From NCBI GenBank assembly GCA_020829485.1, contig JAIVFU010000015.1:47763-111762 (forward strand): a stretch of DNA of 64,000 nt, given 5' to 3'. The translations under genes were made by a program, and so were the position numbers. This DNA is from Nostoc sp. CHAB 5834. GTDB lineage: Bacteria > Cyanobacteriota > Cyanobacteriia > Cyanobacteriales > Nostocaceae. The notes under the pieces were generated by a model. The model made no database searches. It was not told the DNA's origin and saw only the letters and a list, made by a program, of their open reading frames with translations. Shown here one piece after another: positions 43,287 through 51,381 of this stretch (positions within the stretch are counted from its first letter, which is position 1; each line of letters opens with the position of its first letter).

Positions 43287-43757
43287 TCTATTAGTGTAAA
43301 ATAATACATATTTAAAAATTTCCGCCACATCTTCTTGTACTTGATTCCTAATCATGGAAACAAATTTGTCAAGGTCGAATGGTTTAAGTAAATATTCTTC
43401 AAACTCCACATCTGGAATTTGGTCATGAGTACCTGTAGTAGATGTTGAAGTCACAATGATTGGGATATGATTTCCATTGTTTGCTTCTATAGCACTCAAT
43501 GTATTTAACAATGTATAAATACTTTCACCTAAAAACCTAATTTCACAGACAAGAATGTTGGGTGTGAACCAACTCAGAATTTCTAAAGCTTCTTTTACCG
43601 AACCTGCGGTAATCACATTTGCGCTCTGGTCTTCGAGTAAAAGAGCGTACAAATCTCTACTATCGCGATCGTTGTCTACAACGAGTACTTCTACACCTTT
43701 GAGTATCCCATCTGCCAAGCAAAAGCCATTGATTAAATTCATAACAAGACCTGCCAT
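43215..43757 (-). CDS. Single-domain receiver protein with Glu at the phosphorylation site
   Basis: From the ATG at 43757 (43742 also possible) about 180 residues; a TTG at 43802 would add 15. The receiver fold is visible: acidic EVLVVDNDRDSRD, central ILVCEIRFLGES, IIVTSTSTTG and EEYLLKPFDLDKF. In the central motif Glu (position 87 counted from the TTG) occupies the place of the conserved Asp, so classical phosphorylation is unlikely. The tail after KYVLFYTN is coded antisense to the permease gene (72-bp overlap) and is probably not conserved. Confidence 0.8.
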   Translation of the reverse strand: MAGLVMNLINGFCLADGILKGVEVLVVDNDRDSRDLYALLLEDQSANVITAGSVKEALEILSWFTPNILVCEIRFLGESIYTLLNTLSAIEANNGNHIPIIVTSTSTTGTHDQIPDVEFEEYLLKPFDLDKFVSMIRNQVQEDVAEIFKYVLFYTNRLSTSQGHNWVEFSSPTCGNNTKE

Positions 43758-43857
43758 TAAAACTGTATGTGCAAAGTGGGTTGAAACTATGAAAAGGGTC
43801 AATTTTCAAACTTGAACCTTCAATCGGCTTTATCTAGGGTGCTAAAAGAACCAGATG

Positions 43858-43995
43858 CAATACTGCGTAGGTTTTGAATATTCGTAGGTTGGGTTGAGGC
43901 AATGCCTTACCCAATAAACCCAGGAAAATGTTGGGTTTCGTTCCTCAACCCAACCTACACATTTCTATTTTTTATGCAAAACCTACGCAGTATTG
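43858..43995. mobile_element. 138-bp MITE, CAATACTGCGTAGGTTTTG ends, 10-bp target duplication
   Basis: Both ends read CAATACTGCGTAGGTTTTG inwards, with no mismatch. GAACCAGATG is directly repeated on both sides (10 bp), a clear target-site duplication and evidence of relatively recent insertion. The inside has GTAGGTTGGGTTGAGG paired with CCTCAACCCAACCTAC. It encodes nothing. Confidence 0.88.
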
Positions 43996-44204
43996 GAACC
44001 AGATGTAACAGTAGTCTCAGTAGTATTACTTGTTTATTTCACTTGTTTTTATTTAATTTGGTCATGAATGATTTTTAGTATGACACCCTAGTGTTAGAAA
44101 TCATGCTTGAATAAGTGGTTGAGTAGCGTATAAGTTGTATAATCTAAGCTAAAAAAATTAAATAATTAAAATACAGGAGAATTTAGGAGTTAGAAGTTTG
44201 GATG

Positions 44205-44368
44205 TAAGTAAGTCGGTGAGAATAAATCAAACTAGATTAAGTAATGTAAAAAATATTGAGATTAGTTCGTAGTGAGCGGCTCCAGCCCTCATTTGAGGAC
44301 TTTAGTCCTCTCTACGAGACGCACTCGCGTTCACTACAAACCTTGAATTATTCACGCCGCTCTACTTA
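44205..44368. mobile_element. MITE-like element TAAGTAAGTCGG...CTCTACTTA, second long copy
   Basis: 164 bp, matching 16569-16741 almost throughout. It lacks a short segment (AACGCGA-like) near GTAGTGAGCGGCTCC. It lies in the 680-bp gene-free region 43996-44676. Confidence 0.7.
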
Positions 44369-44454
44369 ATGGAAAAATATTGTTAGCGACAATCCAAAAT
44401 TTTTATCCGGTTTTTAGTGTATCGCGGAATCTGTAAGAAAACGAGGTTTTAGTA

Positions 44455-44560
44455 TCAGTTTTACCCCACCCTAACCCTCCCCTTGTAAAGGGGAGGGAAC
44501 TAGATTTCCTTTTCCCCCCTTTCCAAGGGGGGATTAGGGGGGGTAAATTCTACTTTTTTA
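44455..44560. repeat. CCCCTTGTAAAGGGGA / GGGGGGATTAGGGGGGG repeat block
   Basis: It has the same paired motifs as the interior of the element at 27738-27938 (ACCCTCCCCTTGTAAAGGGG, then CCAAGGGGGGATTAGGGGGG) but lacks the AGACCTCTTGCA ends. Confidence 0.55.
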
Positions 44561-44676
44561 CACCACCATAGCCTTTTAGGAAAGAGGAATGGAAGTGAGG
44601 TCAAAGTATATTGCATACAAATGAAAAGCACTATATAAGCCACGCAATTGATTGCAAGGCTAATATGGTAAAGGTT

Positions 44677-45288
44677 TTAGTTATTTGGCTTTTTCAAAAC
44701 TACATGGAAAGAATTTAAATATCCCGTAATGGTTTTAGCTAAAGTCTTTTGCTGTTTTTTTGTAGTTATTGCCATTACTTGATATAACCTTCCTTCAGCA
44801 ACATACATTCTACTTCTAGTAATTTTACCTCCAGAATTGATATATTCAATTTCTTTGCCAGGATGATTATTAGAACTACGAATATTCCTTTGACTAATTA
44901 AATTACTTTTTGTAGTCTTTAAAGCCATATCCCGTGCATTATTAAGTAAAGCTTGGGGGTCAGTTATTTGACCATAACTATAAGGAAAATCATTGTAAGC
45001 AACTATGTATGCTACTTGCTGTTTTGGTAGTTGAGCGACAAATATTTCTAAGGTAATTTCGCCCATGTAAGTTTTTTGGGATTGAGTATTTCTGTTGGGC
45101 TTTCCCGGCATCAAAATACTAAAGCGTCCATCTGGGGCAGTGTATAACTTCCATTGTGGCTGCACGGGTTGAGAAAGCTTTGGTTTGACAACAGCCGCCG
45201 GAGGTTTAGGTTGACGCGCTTCCACAAAAACAGAACCACCACAGACAAGTGTGGCGGCGATTAATGGCAACAGACTTTTAATTGTCAT
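44677..45288 (-). CDS. Secreted hypothetical protein (PsbP/DUF1795-like)
   Basis: 203 residues from Met at 45288 (a longer start at 45318 would put 10 extra residues before the signal peptide). The N-terminus MTIKSLLPLIAATLVCGG is a signal peptide. The mature part has a proline-rich linker and then YTAPDGRFSILMPGKPN, AYIVAYNDFPYSY, GKEIEYINSGGKITRSRMYV and GRLYQVMAITTK, the sheet pattern of cyanobacterial PsbP/DUF1795-like secreted proteins. Function unknown. It lies downstream of the glucokinase gene on the same strand, 71 bp from its stop. Confidence 0.78.
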   Translation of the reverse strand: MTIKSLLPLIAATLVCGGSVFVEARQPKPPAAVVKPKLSQPVQPQWKLYTAPDGRFSILMPGKPNRNTQSQKTYMGEITLEIFVAQLPKQQVAYIVAYNDFPYSYGQITDPQALLNNARDMALKTTKSNLISQRNIRSSNNHPGKEIEYINSGGKITRSRMYVAEGRLYQVMAITTKKQQKTLAKTITGYLNSFHVVLKKPNN

Positions 45289-45333
45289 ATTTTTTGCCTT
45301 TTGAGATGCTGATCTCACTGATGATGCTAGCTG

Positions 45334-46359
45334 TTATAACCTAGCAGCACATAAAGCAGCACCTATTAGCCCCACTTGTGGGTTGAGGATAACATACACG
45401 GGGATTTCTTCAAGGAGGCGGCGCATCCTGCCTTTTTGGGTGAAATTTAATAAGAAACCGTTGTTTTGGATTAAGGGCAGGATTTTGGGTGCAATTCCAC
45501 CAGCAATATATAAGCCACCGTAAGGTAGGAGTTTAAGGGCAAGATTGCCAGCTTCTGCACCGTAAGCCTCTATAAATAATTGCAAAGTTTGTTCACAGAG
45601 GCGATCGCGTTTTTCTAGTGCAGCTGTACCAATGACAGCACCAGGATCAACACTTTTCTCTTCTTGTCCAGCTTCTTGTTCCCAAGTTCTGACGACTTGG
45701 GCAATATCTGGTGATTCGGCGGCAAATTTGCGATCGCGCAGAAATTGGTAAATTGCCACAACTCCCATTCCAGAAACCACGCGTTCTACAGAAACGCGCT
45801 GGATATCATGTTTACCCAGCAGATATCTCAACAGTTGAAACTCGATCTCATTCCGAGGGGCAAAGTCAGCGTGTCCACCTTCTGATGGAAAGACTTGATA
45901 GTGGTTTCCCTGTTTAATTAAAAATCCTTGTCCTAAGCCAGTACCAGCACCAATAATTCCAATTGGGGTTTCGGGTTGAGGTTTGCCAACTTGTAACGTG
46001 TGCAAGTCTTGTTTTTGTAAACCTAAAATGCCATAGCCAACGGCGGCGAAGTCGTTAATCAAAGAAATATGCGGGATACCCAATTCTTGTTGTAGACGTT
46101 CGGTATCCAGAAACCAGACTAAATTGGTTAGTTTGGCAGTATTTTTGACAATGGGGCCTGCGATCGCAAAACAAGCCTTTTCTGGTATTGGTGTATTAGC
46201 TTTGACCAAAAACTGCTGCACTATTGGTACTAAATCGGGAAAATCAGCACTGTGATAACTTTCCTGATAAATAGTATGTATTGCTGATGAATCTGATGTT
46301 TCAGCCAATCGCAGAATAGTTTTCGTACCGCCGATGTCTCCTGCTAGCAACAAAGTCAT
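45334..46359 (-). CDS. glk: Glucokinase
   Basis: 341 residues from Met at 46359; the upstream start at 46428 would add an unlikely 23-residue leader. The phosphate-binding MTLLLAGDIGGTKTILRL, ACFAIAGPIVKNTAKLTN, SLINDFAAVGYGI (catalytic Asp), IGIIGAGTGLGQGFL and FPSEGGHADFAPR are those of the bacterial Glk (COG0837) family, which phosphorylates glucose with ATP. The histidine phosphatase gene ends (its start is upstream) 85 bp away on the same strand, so an operon is possible. Confidence 0.95.
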   Translation of the reverse strand: MTLLLAGDIGGTKTILRLAETSDSSAIHTIYQESYHSADFPDLVPIVQQFLVKANTPIPEKACFAIAGPIVKNTAKLTNLVWFLDTERLQQELGIPHISLINDFAAVGYGILGLQKQDLHTLQVGKPQPETPIGIIGAGTGLGQGFLIKQGNHYQVFPSEGGHADFAPRNEIEFQLLRYLLGKHDIQRVSVERVVSGMGVVAIYQFLRDRKFAAESPDIAQVVRTWEQEAGQEEKSVDPGAVIGTAALEKRDRLCEQTLQLFIEAYGAEAGNLALKLLPYGGLYIAGGIAPKILPLIQNNGFLLNFTQKGRMRRLLEEIPVYVILNPQVGLIGAALCAARL

Positions 46360-46443
46360 AAAACTTATTCGTGAATTAATTACTTTTTTTGTAGGATATA
46401 CCCAACCTAGCAGAAGCCATGAACGCAAATCTCTATTAGAGGT

Positions 46444-47091
46444 TTAAGCAAATCTAATAACTTCTTCTATGTGGGTTAAATGGGAAGTATCTCCCCTTAG
46501 TTCCAATAACCATTCTGGTTCCTGGCGTACCACTTTTACCAAAGAACATAAAGAAGCTTTAACTTCTGTTTTGGCAATTTCCCCCACTAACCCCATTGCT
46601 CCCCCCAACACAGATGCACCATGTGCCACTAGCAGGATATCCTCTGGGAAGAACTCTGTAGCTAAACATCTGGCAGTTTGCCCAGAACGTTCTCGCACTT
46701 TTTCGTGAGTTTCAGGATATTTGGCGGCGATGCGCGAGGTGTAGCTGGTGTCAATTCTGGGGAATAACTTTGCTAAGGCTGGAGTTGAAAGTCTTTCAGG
46801 TTCTTCTGTCATCCAAACTGGGTTTAGCCATTCACTCAAGCCTGTTTCGAGTTTGATTGGTAAGTTGAGCATTTCTGCAACTGCGTTTGCCGTCTGTACG
46901 GTTCGCAGGAAAGGAGAAGCGAAAATACGGGTAATATTTTCTTTTTTCAAACGTCTAGCTAACTGTTGTGCCTGCACCATACCATCATCAGACAAGGGTG
47001 GATCGTAGCGTCGTTCGGCGGTGAGAAACCAATCAGGGTTTACGAAGTCGAGGCGGTTAGCGTGTCTTGCTATCCAGACTATTTGACTCAT
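46444..47091 (-). CDS. Histidine phosphatase family protein
   Basis: 215 residues with the phosphoglycerate-mutase/acid-phosphatase fold. The catalytic motif is ARHANRLDF (RHG-type with Ala instead of Gly), ASPFLRTVQTANAVAEML holds the second Arg, and the distal His is in ILLVAHGAS. The substrate cannot be inferred; relatives annotated as SixA-like or Ubash3-like exist. It precedes glk on the same strand by 85 bp. Confidence 0.9.
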   Translation of the reverse strand: MSQIVWIARHANRLDFVNPDWFLTAERRYDPPLSDDGMVQAQQLARRLKKENITRIFASPFLRTVQTANAVAEMLNLPIKLETGLSEWLNPVWMTEEPERLSTPALAKLFPRIDTSYTSRIAAKYPETHEKVRERSGQTARCLATEFFPEDILLVAHGASVLGGAMGLVGEIAKTEVKASLCSLVKVVRQEPEWLLELRGDTSHLTHIEEVIRFA

Positions 47092-47264
47092 GGGTTTAAT
47101 TATTCCGGTGAATATAATTCGCCGCTAAACAAATAATAGATATCTGCAAGGAGGGCTACAAATATTAATATAGTATGACAAAATTGTAATAATATTTAAT
47201 AATATAAATGATTTGGAAAAGTTATCAGTGGCGTTAGTGTAGTTTTATTCATCACAATTGGCTA

Positions 47265-47379
47265 TATAGGAATCGTATTTGATTTTTGAAATTATCTATG
47301 TGGGCGGGGAGTAGGGAGTAGGGAATTAGGCTTTTCGATCTGTACGGAGCTTTTTCAGAAATCAAATATTAGTCCTATA
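47265..47379. mobile_element. 120-bp MITE family TATAGGAATC, copy 3
   Basis: 115 bp; same ends and central heptads as copies 1 and 2, with one heptad fewer. It is closest to copy 1 (TCTATGTGGGCG, TACGGAGC). Confidence 0.75.
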
Positions 47380-47407
47380 GCAATCCTGAATCAAACGCGC
47401 AGAAACA

Positions 47408-47440
47408 AGATCCCCGACTTCTTTAAGAAGTCGGGGATCT
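47408..47440. repeat. Perfect hairpin AGATCCCCGACTTCTT
   Basis: A 16-bp perfect stem AGATCCCCGACTTCTT/AAGAAGTCGGGGATCT with a one-base loop. This hairpin type is dispersed in cyanobacterial genomes; it could also act as a terminator for either neighbour. Confidence 0.7.
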
Positions 47441-47503
47441 CTGGGTTGCAATTCTTACAAATCAAATAAGATTAAGATAAATATGATGAATTTCTACAAT
47501 CGC

Positions 47504-48067
47504 TTATAACTTCAACCATCCAAATAATTGCCCTACAGTTAATTGTAGATCGCAAACTAAATCGGGAACTGGTAATATTTCTTGTTCTTCTTGTAAAAGT
47601 TCTGGTTGCTGCTTTGGTGGATACACTAAAACAGAGCGATCGCCTGGATCAATTAACCAACCTAAACGACTACCATGTTTTAAACAATGTAGAATATTTC
47701 CGGTTACTTTAGTCTGGCTTTGATCGGGTGAAAGAATCTCAATCGTCCAGTCTGGATGCGCCTGAAAAACATTCGCAACATCCCCATGTTCATCTATAGG
47801 AATTCGTTCCCAAGCAAACACAGCTACATCAGGTACAATTGAACGTCCGCCAAAAGTACACCGCAATTCTGGGAAAGCAAGGGCAATTTTTCGACTTTCA
47901 ACTACTTCATTTATACCTGTGACTAACTTTCCCTGTAATTTGCTATGTTTTCCTTGAGGCATTGGCTTTTGAATAATTTCCTCGTTGATGTATTCTGAGC
48001 TAGGCTTTGTTTCTGGTAGTTTTAAAAACTCTTCCAAAGTTAGGGGTTTAGTTGGTGATTTTACCAT
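47504..48067 (-). CDS. Uma2 family endonuclease (DUF820)
   Basis: 187 residues, complete: LTLEEFLKLPETKPSSEYINEE, IVPDVAVFAWERI (Asp), HPDWTIEILSPDQSQTKVTGNI (Glu, then Lys) and GSRLGWLIDPGDRSVLVY. It follows livF by 33 bp on the same strand and is probably transcribed from the transporter operon. Its role is unknown. Confidence 0.9.
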   Translation of the reverse strand: MVKSPTKPLTLEEFLKLPETKPSSEYINEEIIQKPMPQGKHSKLQGKLVTGINEVVESRKIALAFPELRCTFGGRSIVPDVAVFAWERIPIDEHGDVANVFQAHPDWTIEILSPDQSQTKVTGNILHCLKHGSRLGWLIDPGDRSVLVYPPKQQPELLQEEQEILPVPDLVCDLQLTVGQLFGWLKL

Positions 48068-48100
48068 CTGCTTGTACCTCCCAAATTTTAATTTAACTAA

Positions 48101-48832
48101 TCATCCTAAATAAGCTTTTTTAACTCGCTCATCACTAATTAATTCTGATGCTGCCCCTGTTAAGGTAATAGAACCAGCTTCTAAAACATAACCGCGATCG
48201 GCAATTTGTAGTGCCAGATTAGCGTTTTGTTCAACTAACAAAATAGTCACCCCTGTAGCCCGGAGATTTTCAATAATAGAGAAGATTTCTCGGACGATCG
48301 CAGGTGCTAAACCTAAGCTAGGCTCGTCTAAAAGTAATAGCTGTGGTTTACTCATGACAGCACGAGCGATCGCTAACATTTGTTGTTCACCACCACTGAG
48401 AGTTCCTGCTAGTTGATTGCGTCTTTGTGACAAGCGGGGAAATAGCTCAAATTGACGCTGAATATCTGCTTTGATCTCGGCTTGATTAGAGCGAATATAA
48501 GCACCCAAAAGCAAATTATCAAATACTGTTTGTCGCGCTAATACTCTACGTCCTTCAGGACAATGGGCGATGCCAAGTTGGACAACTTCGTGAGTTTGGC
48601 GGCGGTTAATATTATGTCCATTATAAATAATTACACCACTCTTAGAATTAACTACTTTAGATATGGCGCGGAGTGTGGTAGTTTTACCAGCACCATTAGC
48701 ACCAATTAGAGTAACTACCTCGCCTTTTTGAATAATTAAATTAATCTTTTTCAGAGCTTGGATACCGCCATAATTAACATCAAGTTCTTGAACTTCTAAA
48801 ATTGTATAGTTTGGCTTACTATCGGCTTTCAT
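48101..48832 (-). CDS. livF: Branched-chain/neutral amino acid ABC importer ATPase, LivF-type
   Basis: 243 residues. It has Walker A LIGANGAGKTTTLRAI, signature TLSGGEQQMLAIARAVM, Walker B LLLLDEPSLGLAP and the LivF-typical FPRLSQRRNQLAGTL. In Anabaena the corresponding N-I neutral amino acid permease ATPase is called NatE. It is separated from the rest of the operon (LivG at 50536) by 1.7 kb holding three genes on the opposite strand, so it probably needs its own promoter. Confidence 0.93.
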   Translation of the reverse strand: MKADSKPNYTILEVQELDVNYGGIQALKKINLIIQKGEVVTLIGANGAGKTTTLRAISKVVNSKSGVIIYNGHNINRRQTHEVVQLGIAHCPEGRRVLARQTVFDNLLLGAYIRSNQAEIKADIQRQFELFPRLSQRRNQLAGTLSGGEQQMLAIARAVMSKPQLLLLDEPSLGLAPAIVREIFSIIENLRATGVTILLVEQNANLALQIADRGYVLEAGSITLTGAASELISDERVKKAYLG

Positions 48833-48993
48833 CGGCGGTTTGCATCCAGAAATGTTGATTCAAAACCTAACATACATCAATCATACATTTCTTAAAACAG
48901 TGCGTAGACATTGCTTCAACTTAAAAATTAACGCCAGAATACTGCAATCTTTATGATGTACCATTAATTACTGATAAAGATATCAAGCGGACT

Positions 48994-49845
48994 GTGGCAA
49001 AAGTAGCAGATATTGGTAGCAAACGACTAATTAATTTAGCTCCCGATGCATGGGTAAAATGGGTGACACAGCGTCCTGAAGTCGTGGCGAAAGAAATTCT
49101 CGGCTCTGAGTTTCACTGGATTAGCCGCGAAACAGATGTGTTGGTGAAAGCATACAGTGCTACTCACGGAGATTTTCTGGTACTAAATGAACTACAGTTG
49201 CGTTACACGGCACAGATGCCTCTACGGATGAGAGCTTATGCTGCCTTGGCACAAGAACGCTATCAATTGCCAACTTACCCAGTACTGATCAATATTTTAC
49301 CGCCCCCATCCACCTTAACTATTGTCAATAGTTACGAGCAGGAATTTTTGGGATTACGTGCTATTCAAGATTATCGCGTGATTAATTTGTGGGAAATCGA
49401 TGCTGAAATAGTGTTTGAGCAATCACTACCATCGTTGTTACCCTTTGTGCCAATCCTGCGAGGAGGGGGAGAAGTATCAGTTGTGCAACGCGCACTACAG
49501 GCGCTACGAGCAGATGCACAGTTGAACGAGTTAGAATCATTGCTGGCATTTTTTGCTAGCTTTGTGTTAGACACGCCTTTAGTGCAACAAATCATGAGGT
49601 GGGATATGGCAGTATTGCGAGAATCGCCTTGGTATCAGGAAATTGAGCAAAGAGGTATTCAGCTAGGTCTTCAGCAGGGTGTACAACGACAGTTAGTACG
49701 AGTATTGCGACGACGCTTTGGCGAAATTCCTCATGAAGTAGAAGCAAGGCTTGAGAGCAAAAGTGTGGAGCAATTAGAAAATTTAATGGATAGCGCGATC
49801 GCAGTGAATTCTTTAGAAGAATTTATCCGAAATTTGTCTGCTTAA
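48994..49845 (+). CDS. Rpn-like nuclease/transposase-related protein with DUF4351 tail
   Basis: 283 residues from a GTG start. The N-terminal domain (HWISRETDVLVKAYSATHGDF, VLNELQLRY, MPLRMRAYAALAQERY) has the D...ExQ layout of the PD-(D/E)XK Rpn/PDDEXK_2 group. The C-terminus (RQLVRVLRRRFGEIPHEVEARLESKSVEQLENLMDSAI) is a DUF4351-type helical tail. Such genes are common mobile or accessory genes in cyanobacteria. It is plus-strand, inside an otherwise minus-strand importer operon, next to a toxin-antitoxin pair. Confidence 0.82.
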   Translation: MAKVADIGSKRLINLAPDAWVKWVTQRPEVVAKEILGSEFHWISRETDVLVKAYSATHGDFLVLNELQLRYTAQMPLRMRAYAALAQERYQLPTYPVLINILPPPSTLTIVNSYEQEFLGLRAIQDYRVINLWEIDAEIVFEQSLPSLLPFVPILRGGGEVSVVQRALQALRADAQLNELESLLAFFASFVLDTPLVQQIMRWDMAVLRESPWYQEIEQRGIQLGLQQGVQRQLVRVLRRRFGEIPHEVEARLESKSVEQLENLMDSAIAVNSLEEFIRNLSA

Positions 49846-49879
49846 ATTTCACAGGTGCGCTCCCCCAAAACCATTGTGC

Positions 49880-49897
49880 TATCCTAAAACCAGGATA
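49880..49897. promoter_or_regulatory. Palindrome upstream of the antitoxin start, candidate operator
   Basis: TATCCT-AAAACC-AGGATA has 6-bp arms and ends 9 bp before the antitoxin ATG at 49907. Phd/YefM antitoxins usually repress their own operon at palindromes in this position. The assignment is by position only. Confidence 0.45.
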
Positions 49898-49906
49898 ATC
49901 CTGCTG

Positions 49907-50221
49907 ATGGCACTGCCTCAAATAAATATGACAAAAGTGGAAGCAGATCAAGCACAAGAAAAGTTTTCTGAACTTCTTGCGCTTGTGGAAGAAGGACAGG
50001 AACGTATTGTGATTGAATCACAAGGACAAATTATTGCAGCAGTCATCAGCTATGCCGACTTAAAACGATTAGAAGCATTGGAAGATGCAAGAGATGTCGC
50101 AGATTTCCAACGTGCAATAACTGAAAGTGACGGTGAATCTTATTCGGTAGAAGAAGTGATTACTGACTACAACGAACTTCGTGGTACTAATTTCACAGTT
50201 GAAAATATTTTGAATGGCTGA
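49907..50221 (+). CDS. Phd/YefM-family antitoxin
   Basis: 104 residues from ATG 49907; Met at 49928 or GTG at 49874 are alternatives. The N-terminal DNA-binding part KVEADQAQEKFSELLALVEE followed by GQERIVIESQGQIIAAVISYADLKRLEALED is the Phd/YefM signature. The C-terminal part (EVITDYNELRGTNF) would wrap the toxin. It overlaps the toxin gene by 8 bp, the normal translational coupling of such pairs. Confidence 0.88.
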   Translation: MALPQINMTKVEADQAQEKFSELLALVEEGQERIVIESQGQIIAAVISYADLKRLEALEDARDVADFQRAITESDGESYSVEEVITDYNELRGTNFTVENILNG

Positions 50222-50486
50222 ATCTGGACTGCTTCTACGTATTACAAAATCAGCCCGGAAAGATTTAGTCGATTTGCAGCCAAAGTTTTTTAAGCAGGTG
50301 ATGACTAAAATTTTGCTGCTACTGGAAAATTCTAGACCTCAAGATTGTAAGCAACTTAAGGGATATTCAGGTGTTTATCGAGTTGATCAAAGTGAGTATC
50401 GTATTCTCTATACAATTTCCGAGGATGTAATCGAAGTTTTTCGAGTTGGCAAGCGCAATGATGATGAGGTGTACGAAAATCTATAA
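50214..50486 (+). CDS. RelE/ParE-family toxin
   Basis: 90 residues: LLLRITKSARKDLVDLQPKFFKQVMTK, RPQDCKQLKGYSGVYRVDQSEYRILYTI and IEVFRVGKRNDDEVYENL, a complete RelE/ParE fold with the conserved Arg-rich strands. RelE-type toxins cut mRNA on the ribosome, while ParE types poison gyrase; RVDQSEYRILY and VGKRND favour a RelE-type RNase. It overlaps the antitoxin by 8 bp. Confidence 0.9.
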   Translation: MAESGLLLRITKSARKDLVDLQPKFFKQVMTKILLLLENSRPQDCKQLKGYSGVYRVDQSEYRILYTISEDVIEVFRVGKRNDDEVYENL

Positions 50487-50535
50487 TGCCATTAGAATCC
50501 CGAAATTAATTTTTTTGTAACTCATTCTCAATTGC

Positions 50536-51327
50536 TTATTCATTTCCCAAATAAGCTTCAATTACAGCCGGATCATTTCTAACTATAGATGGTTCACCCA
50601 AAGCAATTAATTGCCCAAAATCTAATACCGCAATGCGATCGCACAAACCCATAACCAAGGGTACATGGTGTTCTATAAGGATAATCGTTAAATTGAAGCG
50701 ATCGCGCAGACTACGGATAAATTCACTGAGTTGCTGCTTTTCGTTGGGGTTCATCCCCGCCGCCGGTTCATCGAGAAGCAAGATTTGCGGTTGTAATGCT
50801 AAAGCGCGGGCAATTTCTAGCCGACGCTGATCGCCATAGGCAAAATTTTTGGCTTTTTCGTGGGCGCGATCGCTTAATCCCACTAAATCTAATAAATCTA
50901 AAGCTTTCTGCTTAGTTTTAAGTTCTTCACTAGACGCTGATGGTAATCCCAAAACTCCTGCAATCATATTACTTTTAGTGTGTAAATGCCGAGCAATAAT
51001 CACATTTTCTAACGCCGACAATTCCCCAAACAAGCGAATATTTTGAAAGGTACGGGCGATACCTAAAGCAGCAATTTGATGAGGACGCAGTTGGTAAATT
51101 TCTGCACCTTGATAAATTAATTTCCCGCCAGAAGGTGGAATGAAAGCTGTAATCAAATTAAACAGTGTTGTTTTGCCAGCACCATTAGGCCCAATCAGCC
51201 CAAAAATCTCATGTTTCTTTACACTAAAAGATACATTATTTACCGCCACTAAACCACCAAAGCGGCGAGTCAATGCTCTTGCTTCTAAAACAATACTGCT
51301 GTTATTTTCTAGAATACTATGTGACAT
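50536..51327 (-). CDS. livG: Branched-chain/neutral amino acid ABC importer ATPase, LivG-type
   Basis: 263 residues with Walker A LIGPNGAGKTTLFNLI, LRPHQIAALGIARTFQNIRL, a LivG-type signature NFAYGDQRRLEIARAL and Walker B ILLLDEPAAGMNP. The Anabaena counterpart of this type is NatA. It follows livM by 54 bp on the same strand. Downstream, the toxin-antitoxin genes on the other strand converge on it. Confidence 0.94.
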   Translation of the reverse strand: MSHSILENNSSIVLEARALTRRFGGLVAVNNVSFSVKKHEIFGLIGPNGAGKTTLFNLITAFIPPSGGKLIYQGAEIYQLRPHQIAALGIARTFQNIRLFGELSALENVIIARHLHTKSNMIAGVLGLPSASSEELKTKQKALDLLDLVGLSDRAHEKAKNFAYGDQRRLEIARALALQPQILLLDEPAAGMNPNEKQQLSEFIRSLRDRFNLTIILIEHHVPLVMGLCDRIAVLDFGQLIALGEPSIVRNDPAVIEAYLGNE

Positions 51328-51381
51328 TTGTACATATTATTATGAATATAAAACTGACGCAAGAACTCTCTAAAACTTTTC

